Assembly: GCF_003730135.1 (NCBI RefSeq)
Contig: NZ_RJVO01000007.1
Span: 1 to 64,000 of the forward strand
Length of the DNA stretch: 64,000 nucleotides
Source of the DNA: Stagnimonas aquatica
Lineage (GTDB): Bacteria > Pseudomonadota > Gammaproteobacteria > Nevskiales > Nevskiaceae
Reading direction: 5' to 3'
The number at the start of each line of letters is the position of its first letter. Position 1 is the stretch's first letter. A program made the translations under genes and the position numbers. Shown here one piece after another: positions 37,916 through 46,731 of this stretch. Below the pieces are notes generated by a model. That model was not told the DNA's origin, ran no database searches, and worked only from the letters and a program-made list of their open reading frames with translations.

Positions 37916-39130
37916 ATGAGTCCGCACGCCGCCGCCCTCGCCCTGATCGACCAGCAGCAGGCCGCCGCGCGCGACAGCCTGGTGGGTCTGTCCAACATCA
38001 ACTCCGGCAGCTTCAACGCCGCCGGGGTGCGCGCCACCGCCGAGGCCTTTGCCGCGCTTTACGCGCCGCTGGGCGCGCGGGCCGAATGGCTGGAGGTCGC
38101 GCCCTACGAGTCCACCAACGATCAGGGCCAGCGTCTGCAAAAGCCGCTGGGCCCGGCCTTGCGCCTGCGCCAGCGGCCCGAGGCGCCCTTGCAGGTGTTC
38201 TTCTGCGGCCACCTGGACACGGTGTTCGCCGCCAACTCGCCGTTCCAGACCGCGCGGCTGATCGACGACAACACCCTCAACGGCCCTGGCGTCGCCGACC
38301 TCAAGGGCGGCCTGGTGGCACTGCAACTGGCGCTGTCGGCGCTGGAACAGAGCCCGCTGCGCGAACGCATCGGCTGGACGCTGCTGATGAACCCCGACGA
38401 GGAGATCGGCTCGCGCTCCTCGGCGCCGCTGCTGCGCGAGGCCGCGCAACAGCACCAGCTCGGGCTGATCTACGAACCGGCCTATCCGGACGGCAACCTG
38501 GCCAGCGCCCGCAAGGGCAGCGGCAATTTCGACCTCATCGTCCACGGCCGCGCCGCCCACGCCGGCCGCGACTTCGCCGCCGGCCGCAACGCCCTGGTCG
38601 CCGCCGCCGACTTCGTGCGCGAGCTCAACGCCCTCAACGGCCAGCGCGGCGAGCTGACCATCAACCCCGGCTATATCCATGGCGGCGGCGCGCTCAACGT
38701 CGTGCCCGACCTGGCGGTGTTCAAGTTCAACGTCCGTACCGCCGAGCCGAGCGACGAATGCTGGATGCAGGACCAGCTCGATCTGCTGATGACCCGGCTC
38801 AACGAACGCGAGGGCCTGCGCTGCGAGCTGGTCGGCGGCTTCACCCGCCCGCCGAAGGTGGTGGACGCGCAGATGCAGCGGCTGATCGACTACGTCGGCG
38901 ACTGCGGCCGCCAGCTCGGCCTGGGCCTGCAGTTCAAGCCCACCGGCGGCTGCTGCGACGGCAACAACCTCGCCGCCTACGGTCTGCCCAATCTCGACAA
39001 CATGGGCGTGGTCGGCGGCGACATCCACAGCGACCGCGAGTGGATGCGCCTGGACTCGCTCGCCGAGCGCGCCAAGCTCAGCGCCCTGCTGCTGCTGCGC
39101 CTCGCCAGCGGCGAGCTGTCATGGCCCTGA
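37916..39130 (+). CDS. M20 family metallohydrolase
   Basis: Zinc-dependent amidohydrolase of 404 residues of the ArgE/DapE/carboxypeptidase G2 family. Metal and catalytic residues are visible: GHLDTVF, the aspartate of GPGVADLKGG, the glutamate pair in NPDEEIGS and the histidine in GGDIHSDREWM. The dimerisation domain contains GRAAHAGRDFAAGRNAL. The substrate should be an N-acylated amino acid or small peptide. It overlaps the next gene and precedes astA, so removal of a succinyl group from succinylglutamate (normally AstE) is a possibility; this is inference. Confidence 0.88.
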   Translation: MSPHAAALALIDQQQAAARDSLVGLSNINSGSFNAAGVRATAEAFAALYAPLGARAEWLEVAPYESTNDQGQRLQKPLGPALRLRQRPEAPLQVFFCGHLDTVFAANSPFQTARLIDDNTLNGPGVADLKGGLVALQLALSALEQSPLRERIGWTLLMNPDEEIGSRSSAPLLREAAQQHQLGLIYEPAYPDGNLASARKGSGNFDLIVHGRAAHAGRDFAAGRNALVAAADFVRELNALNGQRGELTINPGYIHGGGALNVVPDLAVFKFNVRTAEPSDECWMQDQLDLLMTRLNEREGLRCELVGGFTRPPKVVDAQMQRLIDYVGDCGRQLGLGLQFKPTGGCCDGNNLAAYGLPNLDNMGVVGGDIHSDREWMRLDSLAERAKLSALLLLRLASGELSWP

Positions 39131-39933
39131 GCCGCCGCCAATGCATCGGACTGGCGCTGCTGCTGGCGCTCGCCGGCTGCCGCGACCAGACCCCGGCGGC
39201 ACCGGCTGCGGCCAGCGATCACAGCAAGGTGGAAGTCCGCAGCCTGCTGCTCAAGGACCGCCGCCAGTCGCCGAAACCCTTGCCGGGCGAAGACCTGCGC
39301 GCCGAGCTGAGCCTGATCCAGACCAGCGAAGCCGGCCTCAACCGCCAGATCGAGGGCTGGGTCGGCAGCCATTGCCCGCGCGATCCCGAACAGAGCGCGG
39401 TGCCGGACAGCGGCGCCGCCTGCCTCAGGCTGTGGATGGACGGCTGTCTGAAGCAGGCCGCCGCCCTGGCCGGCACCGGCACCCCCGCCCGTTGCAGCTT
39501 CAGCGCCGAAACCAAGGTGCTGCTCAACCGCGACTACCTGCTGAGCCTGGCACTGGAAAGCTATGCCGACACTGGCGGCGCCCACGGCATGCCTGCGGTC
39601 AGCTACCTCAACATCGACCGTCGCAGCGGCAAGGCGCTGGCGCTCGCCGACCTGATCCAGATCCCCGAGCCAGCACTGCGCGCGTTGCTGGAGCAGCAAC
39701 TACGGCTGGCCTTGAACGTGCCACCGCAGGCCTCGCTGAAAGCCAGCGGCTTCTTCGAGGACCAACTGCCGCTCACCGACAACGTCGCGCTCGACGGCGA
39801 GGGCCTGCGCTTCACCTACGGCGCCTACGAAATCGCGCCGTACTCCATGGGTCTGCCCAACATCCACCTGCCCTACAGCGCCCTGGCCGGGCAACTGGCG
39901 CCCGACTCGCCGATCCGCCGACTGCTGCCATGA
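39121..39933 (+). CDS. DUF3298-type lipoprotein
   Basis: A 270-residue lipoprotein (lipobox LLALAGCRD) whose ATG overlaps the end of the M20 gene by 10 bases. The second half resembles DUF3298/RsiV-like domains: TGGAHGMPAVSYLNIDRRSGKA, then a DLIQ segment and YGAYEIAPYSMGLPNIHLPY. Such domains bind wall-active molecules such as lysozyme in some bacteria. The overlap on both sides suggests translational coupling with M20 and csaA-like genes. Function unproven. Confidence 0.75.
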   Translation: MALSRRQCIGLALLLALAGCRDQTPAAPAAASDHSKVEVRSLLLKDRRQSPKPLPGEDLRAELSLIQTSEAGLNRQIEGWVGSHCPRDPEQSAVPDSGAACLRLWMDGCLKQAAALAGTGTPARCSFSAETKVLLNRDYLLSLALESYADTGGAHGMPAVSYLNIDRRSGKALALADLIQIPEPALRALLEQQLRLALNVPPQASLKASGFFEDQLPLTDNVALDGEGLRFTYGAYEIAPYSMGLPNIHLPYSALAGQLAPDSPIRRLLP

Positions 39934-40283
39934 ACCACGAAACCACCACCGCGCCGACCATTCCCGTCGAGCAGTTTTTTGGCTGCGACCTGCGGGTGGG
40001 CACGATCACCGCCTGCCGGCCCAACGCCAAGGCGCGCAAGCCGTCCTACGTGCTGAGTCTGGACTTCGGCCCATTGGGCCCGCGCACCAGCAGCGCCCAG
40101 ATCACCCAGCTCTACACGCCGGAAGACCTGGTCGGCCGGCAGGTACTGGCGGTGGTGAACTTCGCGCCGCGCAATGTCGCTGGCGTGGTCAGCGACTGCC
40201 TGACCCTGGCCGTTGATGGCGACGGCGGCCTGGTGCTGCTGGCGGTGGAGCGACCGGTGGCCAACGGCCAGCGGGTGTACTGA
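39930..40283 (+). CDS. csaA: CsaA-like tRNA-binding domain protein
   Basis: A 117-residue OB-fold protein of the tRNA-binding arm family (as in CsaA, MetRS C-terminus). Motifs: DLRVGTITACRPNAKARKPSYVL shortened here to its core DLRVGTI, then SSAQITQLY, AVVNFAPRNVAGVVSDCLTL. CsaA has been described as a secretion-related chaperone in Bacillus; in proteobacteria its role is unclear. Overlaps the preceding lipoprotein stop by 4 bases. Confidence 0.85.
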   Translation: MNHETTTAPTIPVEQFFGCDLRVGTITACRPNAKARKPSYVLSLDFGPLGPRTSSAQITQLYTPEDLVGRQVLAVVNFAPRNVAGVVSDCLTLAVDGDGGLVLLAVERPVANGQRVY

Positions 40284-40402
40284 ATGGCGCGGCCGTCGAT
40301 GCCCTCTTCGCCCCGCTGCTGGCCCTCGGCGCTCATCACAGCACCAGATCAGCCCTGCCCTCCCGGCTGCGGACCGCGCGGCGATCACCGACACTGCCCG
40401 CC

Positions 40403-41416
40403 ATGAAAATCATCCGTCCCATCGCCCTTCAAGACCTGCCGGCCCTGCTGCACATGGCGCGCACCGCCGGCGCCGGCTTCACCTCGCTGCCGCCCGACGA
40501 AAACTATCTGCGCGAGAAGATCGCGCTGTCGACGGCCTCCTTCGACCGCGCCGTGCAGGTGGCCGGCCACGAGCGCTACATGTTCGTGATGGAAGAGACC
40601 GATACCGGCGAGGTTGGCGCCTGCTGCGCCATCGAAGCCGCCTGCGGACTCGACGAGCCCTTCTACAACTACCGCGTCGGCCTCACCGTACATGCCTCGC
40701 GCGAGCTGGGCATCTACAACCAGGTGCCCACCCTCTACTTGAGCAACGACCTCACCGGCACCAGCGTGCTCTGCTCGCTGTACATGACGCCGGAGTTTCG
40801 CGGCGCCGGCGTCGGCAAGCTGCTGAGCAAATGCCGCTTTCTGTTCATGGCGCAGTTCCCCGAGCGCTTCGCCGACAAGGTGATCGCCGAGATGCGCGGC
40901 GTCAGCAACGAGGAGGGCCACTCACCGTTCTGGGAGGGCCTGGGCCGGCACTTCTTCTCGGTGGACTACGAGCGCGCCGAGCACATCGTCGGCATGGGCA
41001 ACAAGGCCTTCATCGCCGAACTGATGCCGCCCCACCCCATCTACACCGTGCTGCTACCGAAGAGCGCGCAGGCGGTGATGGGCAAGGTGCACCCGCAGAC
41101 CGCGCCCGCCCTGCACCTCCTGGAACAGGAAGGCTTCCGCTACCAGGGCTACATCGACATCTTCGACGGCGGCCCCTCGGTGGAAGTCCCCCGCAACGAA
41201 ATCCGCTCGATCAAGCGCTCACGCCTGTTCGAGGCGGTAATCGCCGAGCCCGCCGGCGGCGGGGTGCCCTGCCTGGTATCGAACGGCGATCTGCACGGCT
41301 TCCGCTGCGCGCAGGCGGCGCTGTATGTCGAGGGCGGCAAGGTGGCGGTGCCGGCAAGCCTGGCGAAGATTCTGTCCGTCGACGAAGGCGACCCCGTGCG
41401 AGCAACCGCCTTGTAG
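40403..41416 (+). CDS. astA: Arginine N-succinyltransferase
   Basis: First step of the AST pathway: L-arginine plus succinyl-CoA to N2-succinylarginine. The protein has 337 residues, the normal length. Family motifs include SLPPDENYLREKI, LTGTSVLCSLYMTPEFRGAGVGKLL in two adjoining segments, GHSPFWEGLGRHFFSVDYERAE and LLEQEGFRYQGYIDIFDGGP. In most gammaproteobacteria astA is followed by astD and astB. Here a CRISPR-Cas and toxin-antitoxin block of about 13 kb separates it from astD. Confidence 0.95.
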   Translation: MKIIRPIALQDLPALLHMARTAGAGFTSLPPDENYLREKIALSTASFDRAVQVAGHERYMFVMEETDTGEVGACCAIEAACGLDEPFYNYRVGLTVHASRELGIYNQVPTLYLSNDLTGTSVLCSLYMTPEFRGAGVGKLLSKCRFLFMAQFPERFADKVIAEMRGVSNEEGHSPFWEGLGRHFFSVDYERAEHIVGMGNKAFIAELMPPHPIYTVLLPKSAQAVMGKVHPQTAPALHLLEQEGFRYQGYIDIFDGGPSVEVPRNEIRSIKRSRLFEAVIAEPAGGGVPCLVSNGDLHGFRCAQAALYVEGGKVAVPASLAKILSVDEGDPVRATAL

Positions 41417-41521
41417 ACCGGCGCCCTCCTCCGGCGTATACCCTGCAGTCGCCGCAATCACGTTACTTGGGGCGCAGCAATGGAGGTGTTGGTAGCTTGG
41501 GTGTGCTACTCGAGGCTGGGC

Positions 41522-41549
41522 CGAAGTGATCGGTTACGCGGCAATGCGC
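41522..41549 (-). repeat. Decayed CRISPR repeat beyond the array end
   Basis: Its last 15 bases (TTACGCGGCAATGCGC region) match the repeat half TACGCGGCAGTGCGC with one change. The other half is lost. It ends 61 bases before the end of the first recognisable repeat, exactly one repeat-spacer unit, so it is probably a decayed older repeat. Confidence 0.55.
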
Positions 41550-41582
41550 GTCCAAGGCGCACAGTCGGCACCTCCCGCGAAT

Positions 41583-44500
41583 TTTCCGAGCTTCCTACGC
41601 GGCAGCGCGCCAAACGACCAGCAGCATTGCCTGGGCCTGCGTTTTCTGAGCTGCCTACGCGGCAGTGCGCTTTGGGCAGACGGCTTGCACCTCAATTCGT
41701 CATTTCTGAGCTGCCTACGCGGCAGTGCGCGCCCTGGCAATCCGTGCTGGAGCGCTACGACCTTTCTGAGCTGCCTACGCGGCAGTGCGCTGACTGTCGG
41801 ATCGTTCTTGCTCATCACGTTTTTTCTGAGCTGCCTACGCGGCAGTGCGCTTGTGGTTGCACGTCAGCACCCGGTTTCCAGTTTTCTGAGCTGCCTACGC
41901 GGCAGTGCGCGAGAGCTTGCGCGATGCCATCGCCCGGGCGCTTTTCTGAGCTGCCTACGCGGCAGTGCGCCTGTGCTCGGCCACGCAGCGCGCGTACCTG
42001 GATTTCTGAGCTGCCTACGCGGCAGTGCGCGAGGCCCAGGGCCATGACCTGCTGTGCAGAGATTTCTGAGCTGCCTACGCGGCAGTGCGCTTGGTGGTGA
42101 CTTTCAGTTCAGCGGAACGCAATTTCTGAGCTGCCTACGCGGCAGTGCGCAAACACCTAGGCCGATGCCGGCGGCAGTGGTCGTTTCTGAGCTGCCTACG
42201 CGGCAGTGCGCGCTTCCAACTCGACTTGCCGTCACTCCCTGACTTTCTGAGCTGCCTACGCGGCAGTGCGCAAACGGTCGTCGTTTTGCATTGACACGGT
42301 TTATTTCTGAGCTGCCTACGCGGCAGTGCGCGGTTCGGCCTCTCAACCGGGAGGCGCCGTCATTTTCTGAGCTGCCTACGCGGCAGTGCGCTCCTCAACT
42401 CTGTACGGCAGATAGATTGCCCATTTCTGAGCTGCCTACGCGGCAGTGCGCCTCGAAAGCGGCGACGTTGTTCGTGCTGGGCATTTCTGAGCTGCCTACG
42501 CGGCAGTGCGCGCCAGCGCTCTGCGCACGCTCAAGGGCATGGTTTTCTGAGCTGCCTACGCGGCAGTGCGCTTCTTGCGGCCGAAGATCGACGGACACGG
42601 CAGTTTCTGAGCTGCCTACGCGGCAGTGCGCTGTTCACTAAGTGCTCAAAAATGCACGTGCTTTTTCTGAGCTGCCTACGCGGCAGTGCGCACGACGATC
42701 ACGACTGACAGCAACGGCAACAATTTCTGAGCTGCCTACGCGGCAGTGCGCACCGTGCTGTTCGAGGCCAAGCAGTCCAACAATTTCTGAGCTGCCTACG
42801 CGGCAGTGCGCTCGGCGACTACTGGCAGATCATCCAAGCCGCTTTTCTGAGCTGCCTACGCGGCAGTGCGCTAGGTATTCCCTGCGGACTCCGGGTCGGC
42901 GCATTTCTGAGCTGCCTACGCGGCAGTGCGCCGCGGCTCCTCAAGCGCTGCCTCGATCTCGTTTTTCTGAGCTGCCTACGCGGCAGTGCGCAGCCGGGCA
43001 CACGCCTCGCGTGCGCTCATACTTTTTCTGAGCTGCCTACGCGGCAGTGCGCTCCAGTGAACGTCTCTGCCAACCCCTTCTACTTTTCTGAGCTGCCTAC
43101 GCGGCAGTGCGCGATGCTCTTGGCGCTCACTTCGCAGCCTCAATTTTCTGAGCTGCCTACGCGGCAGTGCGCTTCGACACGCCGGCCAACGGCCTGCGCG
43201 CCATTTTCTGAGCTGCCTACGCGGCAGTGCGCTCTGGATCTGATTGGCGGCGGGAAGTTTGCCGTTTCTGAGCTGCCTACGCGGCAGTGCGCTCGAACTG
43301 TTGGAGCAGATCACCCTGCCCGATTTTCTGAGCTGCCTACGCGGCAGTGCGCGTGCTCGCTGGTGATGCGGTCAGCAACGAGACTTTCTGAGCTGCCTAC
43401 GCGGCAGTGCGCTGCTGCCTTTTACCGAGATCCACTATGGCATTTTTCTGAGCTGCCTACGCGGCAGTGCGCATGTTGAACGTCACCACGCAGGAAGCGC
43501 GCGATTTCTGAGCTGCCTACGCGGCAGTGCGCGGCGACGCGGCGCTGGACCTGGACGCCTTTGATTTCTGAGCTGCCTACGCGGCAGTGCGCACGTCCTC
43601 AACCGATAGCCGGCTGGCGTCGATTTTCTGAGCTGCCTACGCGGCAGTGCGCAGGTAGACACAGCAGAGGGCCAGCGGCGGATTTTTCTGAGCTGCCTAC
43701 GCGGCAGTGCGCGCAGTGGAGGCCAAGGCGGCGCGGGATGAAGTTTTCTGAGCTGCCTACGCGGCAGTGCGCAGTATCTGGGTGGCATTGCAGGCGCTGG
43801 GCTATTTCTGAGCTGCCTACGCGGCAGTGCGCGATATGTGCGCACCTACAAGCAGGCGCAGGGTTTTCTGAGCTGCCTACGCGGCAGTGCGCGCCAAGCC
43901 CCAGGTGCCGACGTAGCGCTTCATTTTCTGAGCTGCCTACGCGGCAGTGCGCAACTCGGTGAGGTCGTTCATGTCACTCCTATCTTTCTGAGCTGCCTAC
44001 GCGGCAGTGCGCGCTGCGAGCGCCGGGCGGTGAGCTGGGGGTTCTTTCTGAGCTGCCTACGCGGCAGTGCGCGGCTCGTTCCACATGGCCAGGTACTTCT
44101 GCCATTTCTGAGCTGCCTACGCGGCAGTGCGCGCTTCCCATATTTGGCCGCGAGCCAGCTTCGTTTTCTGAGCTGCCTACGCGGCAGTGCGCTGCGCCAC
44201 CCTGCTGATCGCGGTGTTCGAGGATTTCTGAGCTGCCTACGCGGCAGTGCGCATTGCAGTCGATGTCCAGCGCATGCCAGGCCATTTCTGAGCTGCCTAC
44301 GCGGCAGTGCGCACGTTTTTATGCTGCCGGTGACTCCAACGGGTTTTCTGAGCTGCCTACGCGGCAGTGCGCGGTGTTGCTTGCCATCGGTTGTGTTCTC
44401 TACTTTTCTGAGCTGCCTACGCGGCAGTGCGCTGCGGATCGCGCATGGCGCGAACACACTCCATTTTCTGAGCTGCCTACGCGGCAGTGCGCATTCGCTA

Positions 44501-44972
44501 CCGCTACAGCGGCGGTTCCTGGACTTTCTGAGCTGCCTACGCGGCAGTGCGCGTGAAGCGCATATCAGCCTCCGCGCTTGGCGATTTCTGAGCTGCCTAC
44601 GCGGCAGTGCGCCGGGCCGTAGCTGCCGGGCAGTCGCAGCGCGATTTCTGAGCTGCCTACGCGGCAGTGCGCTGGAATACGGCTCGATCAGTGGCCGCAG
44701 CTTTTTTCTGAGCTGCCTACGCGGCAGTGCGCATCTATAACTACCGTGCCGGCGTTTCGAGCATTTTCTGAGCTGCCTACGCGGCAGTGCGCTAGGTGTT
44801 TCCTGCCGCTTCCGGGTCGGCGCATTTCTGAGCTGCCTACGCGGCAGCGCGCCTGAGCGACCAGGCGCTGTTGACCCAGCTCGGTTTCTGAGCTGCCTAC
44901 GCGGCAGTGCGCACGTTCAGCGGGGCATCGGCATTCACGCCGATTTTCTGAGCTGCCTACGCGGCAGTGCGC
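41583..44972 (-). CRISPR. Type I-F CRISPR array, 57 repeats and 56 spacers
   Basis: Fifty-seven 28-bp repeats recur every 60 or 61 bases. In crRNA orientation (minus strand) the repeat begins GCGCACTGCCGCGTAGGCAG and ends CTCAGAAA. The CTGCC/GGCAG stem is the Cas6f (Csy4) target; cleavage after base 20 leaves an 8-base 5' handle CUCAGAAA. Spacers are 32 bp, except two of 33 bp (42151-42183, 42992-43024). The first repeat by coordinate is degenerate (four changes), which marks the old end. The leader and cas genes lie at the high-coordinate side, so the newest spacers are near 44.9 kb. One internal repeat (44825-44852) carries a T-to-C change. Confidence 0.98.
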
Positions 44973-44988
44973 TGTGCAATTAAACCAG

Positions 44989-45001
44989 CATCTTACTGAT
45001 T
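44989..45001 (-). promoter_or_regulatory. Putative proximal IHF site in the leader
   Basis: Minus-strand AATCAGTAAGATG matches WATCARNNNNTTR at all defined positions but one. It lies 16 bases from the first repeat. IHF bending of the leader is required for type I-F spacer integration in Pectobacterium. Confidence 0.55.
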
Positions 45002-45054
45002 GTTAAAGAGAATAAATCCTTTACCGCGTGACGCCCCATTTTTTGAGAGCGACG

Positions 45055-45067
45055 TAAGCGCTTGATT
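45055..45067 (-). promoter_or_regulatory. Putative distal IHF site in the leader
   Basis: Minus-strand AATCAAGCGCTTA is a perfect match to WATCARNNNNTTR. It overlaps one arm of the leader hairpin, 82 bases from the first repeat. Confidence 0.6.
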
Positions 45068-45100
45068 GCATTAAGCGGCTTACGTCGCCTAAAAAAAGGG

Positions 45101-45658
45101 TTAGAACCAAGGCACTGTCGCGACGTCGCTCAGGCCGTAGCTGCTGAAGCTGCCCGGTACTGCCGCTTCAAGCAGTGGACCATGCTCGACAAAAAGCGGG
45201 AACCGTTGCCCCGTGCTTGCGCTGCGCAGCAGCAAATAAGGCAGCGATAAGGTTTCCGCCGCACTGTCCGGCACTTTCTCTTGCGCTTGCTGCGGCGTCA
45301 TTCCATGACGCTTGATCTGTCGCCGCCGCAACCTCTCAGGGCTGCTCTTTGCCTGCACTCGCTTCACCACACGGTGCTTGGCTCCGACAGGCACAGCCAC
45401 CGGCTCACTTAGTTGAACATGGTCGCGCATGCCCTTGAGCCAGTCGCTGCCCATCAGCGACTGCAAGGACGAGAGCCCGCCGTGCAGCCGCAGACGATCA
45501 CCCAAGTACATGGCCTTGCTGTCAGGGAAACTGATGCCCACCTTGCCATCAGCCAGCCGCGCCAGCGCCCGATGCAGCTTGGACACCAGGGCGCTTAGCA
45601 GGTCGATGGCTACAAAGTCGGGATCAGGCCGAAGCCGAATATCCAGATAATGATCCAT
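45101..45658 (-). CDS. cas6f: CRISPR endoribonuclease Cas6f (Csy4)
   Basis: Cleaves pre-crRNA at the 3' base of each repeat stem and stays bound as part of the Csy complex. The 185-residue protein has the family's catalytic residues at the expected positions: His29 in SKLHRAL, Ser148 in LRSASTGQRF and a tyrosine at 174. The arginine-rich helix that fills the RNA major groove is at 108-118 (ERLRRRQIKRH). It is the last cas gene, 129 bases from the array. Confidence 0.96.
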   Translation of the reverse strand: MDHYLDIRLRPDPDFVAIDLLSALVSKLHRALARLADGKVGISFPDSKAMYLGDRLRLHGGLSSLQSLMGSDWLKGMRDHVQLSEPVAVPVGAKHRVVKRVQAKSSPERLRRRQIKRHGMTPQQAQEKVPDSAAETLSLPYLLLRSASTGQRFPLFVEHGPLLEAAVPGSFSSYGLSDVATVPWF

Positions 45659-45663
45659 GACAC

Positions 45664-46704
45664 TCAGCCTGCATCACCAAACACACCGCCACGGATCAGC
45701 GTGGCGATGACGAAGTGCTGATCCACCAAGTCCGGCTCCTTGTCCTTGATGATCCAGGCGTCCAGCAGGCTATAGAAATCCCGCTTTTCCTTGGGCTGAC
45801 GATAAGCCCGCCCCTGCGTGGTGACGGAACCGTAGGGCTCAACGGCGATAGGTCCGTTCTCTTCGGCACCGGGATACCAGGAGTCGATACTGCGCAGTGC
45901 GTTGCCGATCTTCTGTGAGTGAATCGCGGCCACCGCCTTGTCGCCATCGCCCACTGCGTAAAGGGTCTTGCTCTTGTCACCTCGGCCGCGGTCCAGAATC
46001 AACTCCTGTGACGGGAACACTTCCTGGCCGGCACCCACACGCACGAAGGCCGTCACCTGCAGCAGCACATGCGCCGTTCCGGAAAGACCGGACTCAATCA
46101 GCCTGGCAAGGGCGGTGGCGCTGGCAGCCTCGGCAGCGGGCGCGCTGAGCTCGCGCACCGAATGCTCCAGCGCCTGGAAGGTCCACTGCGTTGCGGGCTT
46201 TCCGTCCTGCAGATGCGCCACGCGCACCTCCACCTGCTCTGCACCAATGCGATTGCGCCACAGGAAACGGCCGTTGGCGATATTGGCGGCGTACCGCTTG
46301 GCCAACTCCGCCAGGCAGTTTTTCTGCACGTAGGCCTGCACCGTTGCCACCAGCTTCTTGCGATAGTCGGAATCGTTGCAGGCCGATGGCTCGCCCACAC
46401 CGCCGAGCACTCGTAGCGTGAACTGCACCTTGAGGGTATCGGCCGCCAAGGGCAGCGCCGCCACATCCACAGTCTGAAGGTTTGGATTTTCAATCGCCGC
46501 ATCCAGCTTGGCGGGGTCCTGATCCTTGGTCTTGAGCCGGTTGGAAATGGTGCCGCGCACCGATTTTTCACGAAGCTTCACGGACTGCCAGCTGTCCGCG
46601 CTGTCGCGCGCTTCCCAGCCGCCAGAAAAGAACAGTGCGTCGGAAGGATCAAGCTTGCGCTCGAAAGCAAGAACAGAAGCGGTCTTGAGTGTTTCAGTAG
46701 CCAT
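45664..46704 (-). CDS. csy3: Type I-F backbone protein Csy3 (Cas7f)
   Basis: Forms the six-copy backbone that coats the spacer part of the crRNA. The 346-residue protein begins [30 protein letters not shown], given here as two joined motifs of the family ([17 protein letters not shown] and GGWE). It ends [19 protein letters not shown], also typical. It lies 27 bases after csy2 and 5 bases before cas6f. Confidence 0.96.
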   Translation of the reverse strand: MATETLKTASVLAFERKLDPSDALFFSGGWEARDSADSWQSVKLREKSVRGTISNRLKTKDQDPAKLDAAIENPNLQTVDVAALPLAADTLKVQFTLRVLGGVGEPSACNDSDYRKKLVATVQAYVQKNCLAELAKRYAANIANGRFLWRNRIGAEQVEVRVAHLQDGKPATQWTFQALEHSVRELSAPAAEAASATALARLIESGLSGTAHVLLQVTAFVRVGAGQEVFPSQELILDRGRGDKSKTLYAVGDGDKAVAAIHSQKIGNALRSIDSWYPGAEENGPIAVEPYGSVTTQGRAYRQPKEKRDFYSLLDAWIIKDKEPDLVDQHFVIATLIRGGVFGDAG

Positions 46705-46731
46705 GATGGAATTCCTTGTTCGTGATGACGA

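Larger units (their letters stand above)
44973..45100 (-). promoter_or_regulatory. CRISPR leader
   Basis: AT-rich 128 bases between cas6f and the first repeat, the place where new spacers enter and where the pre-crRNA should start. It holds two IHF-like sites and an 11-bp perfect inverted repeat (GCGACGTAAGC at 45049-45059 and its complement at 45078-45088). Neither side of that hairpin is followed by a T-run in the direction of transcription, so it is not a standard terminator. Confidence 0.85.

Noticed and set aside
41480-44740. Many long open frames with SELPTRQCA- or LSCLRGSA-type repeats on both strands
   Set aside because: The 60-base repeat-spacer unit is a multiple of three, so the CRISPR array reads open in several frames. 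They are artefacts of the array.
45049-45088. Leader hairpin as a rho-independent terminator of the cas operon
   Set aside because: The T-run precedes rather than follows it on the minus strand; on the plus strand an A-run follows. It does not fit a terminator in either direction.
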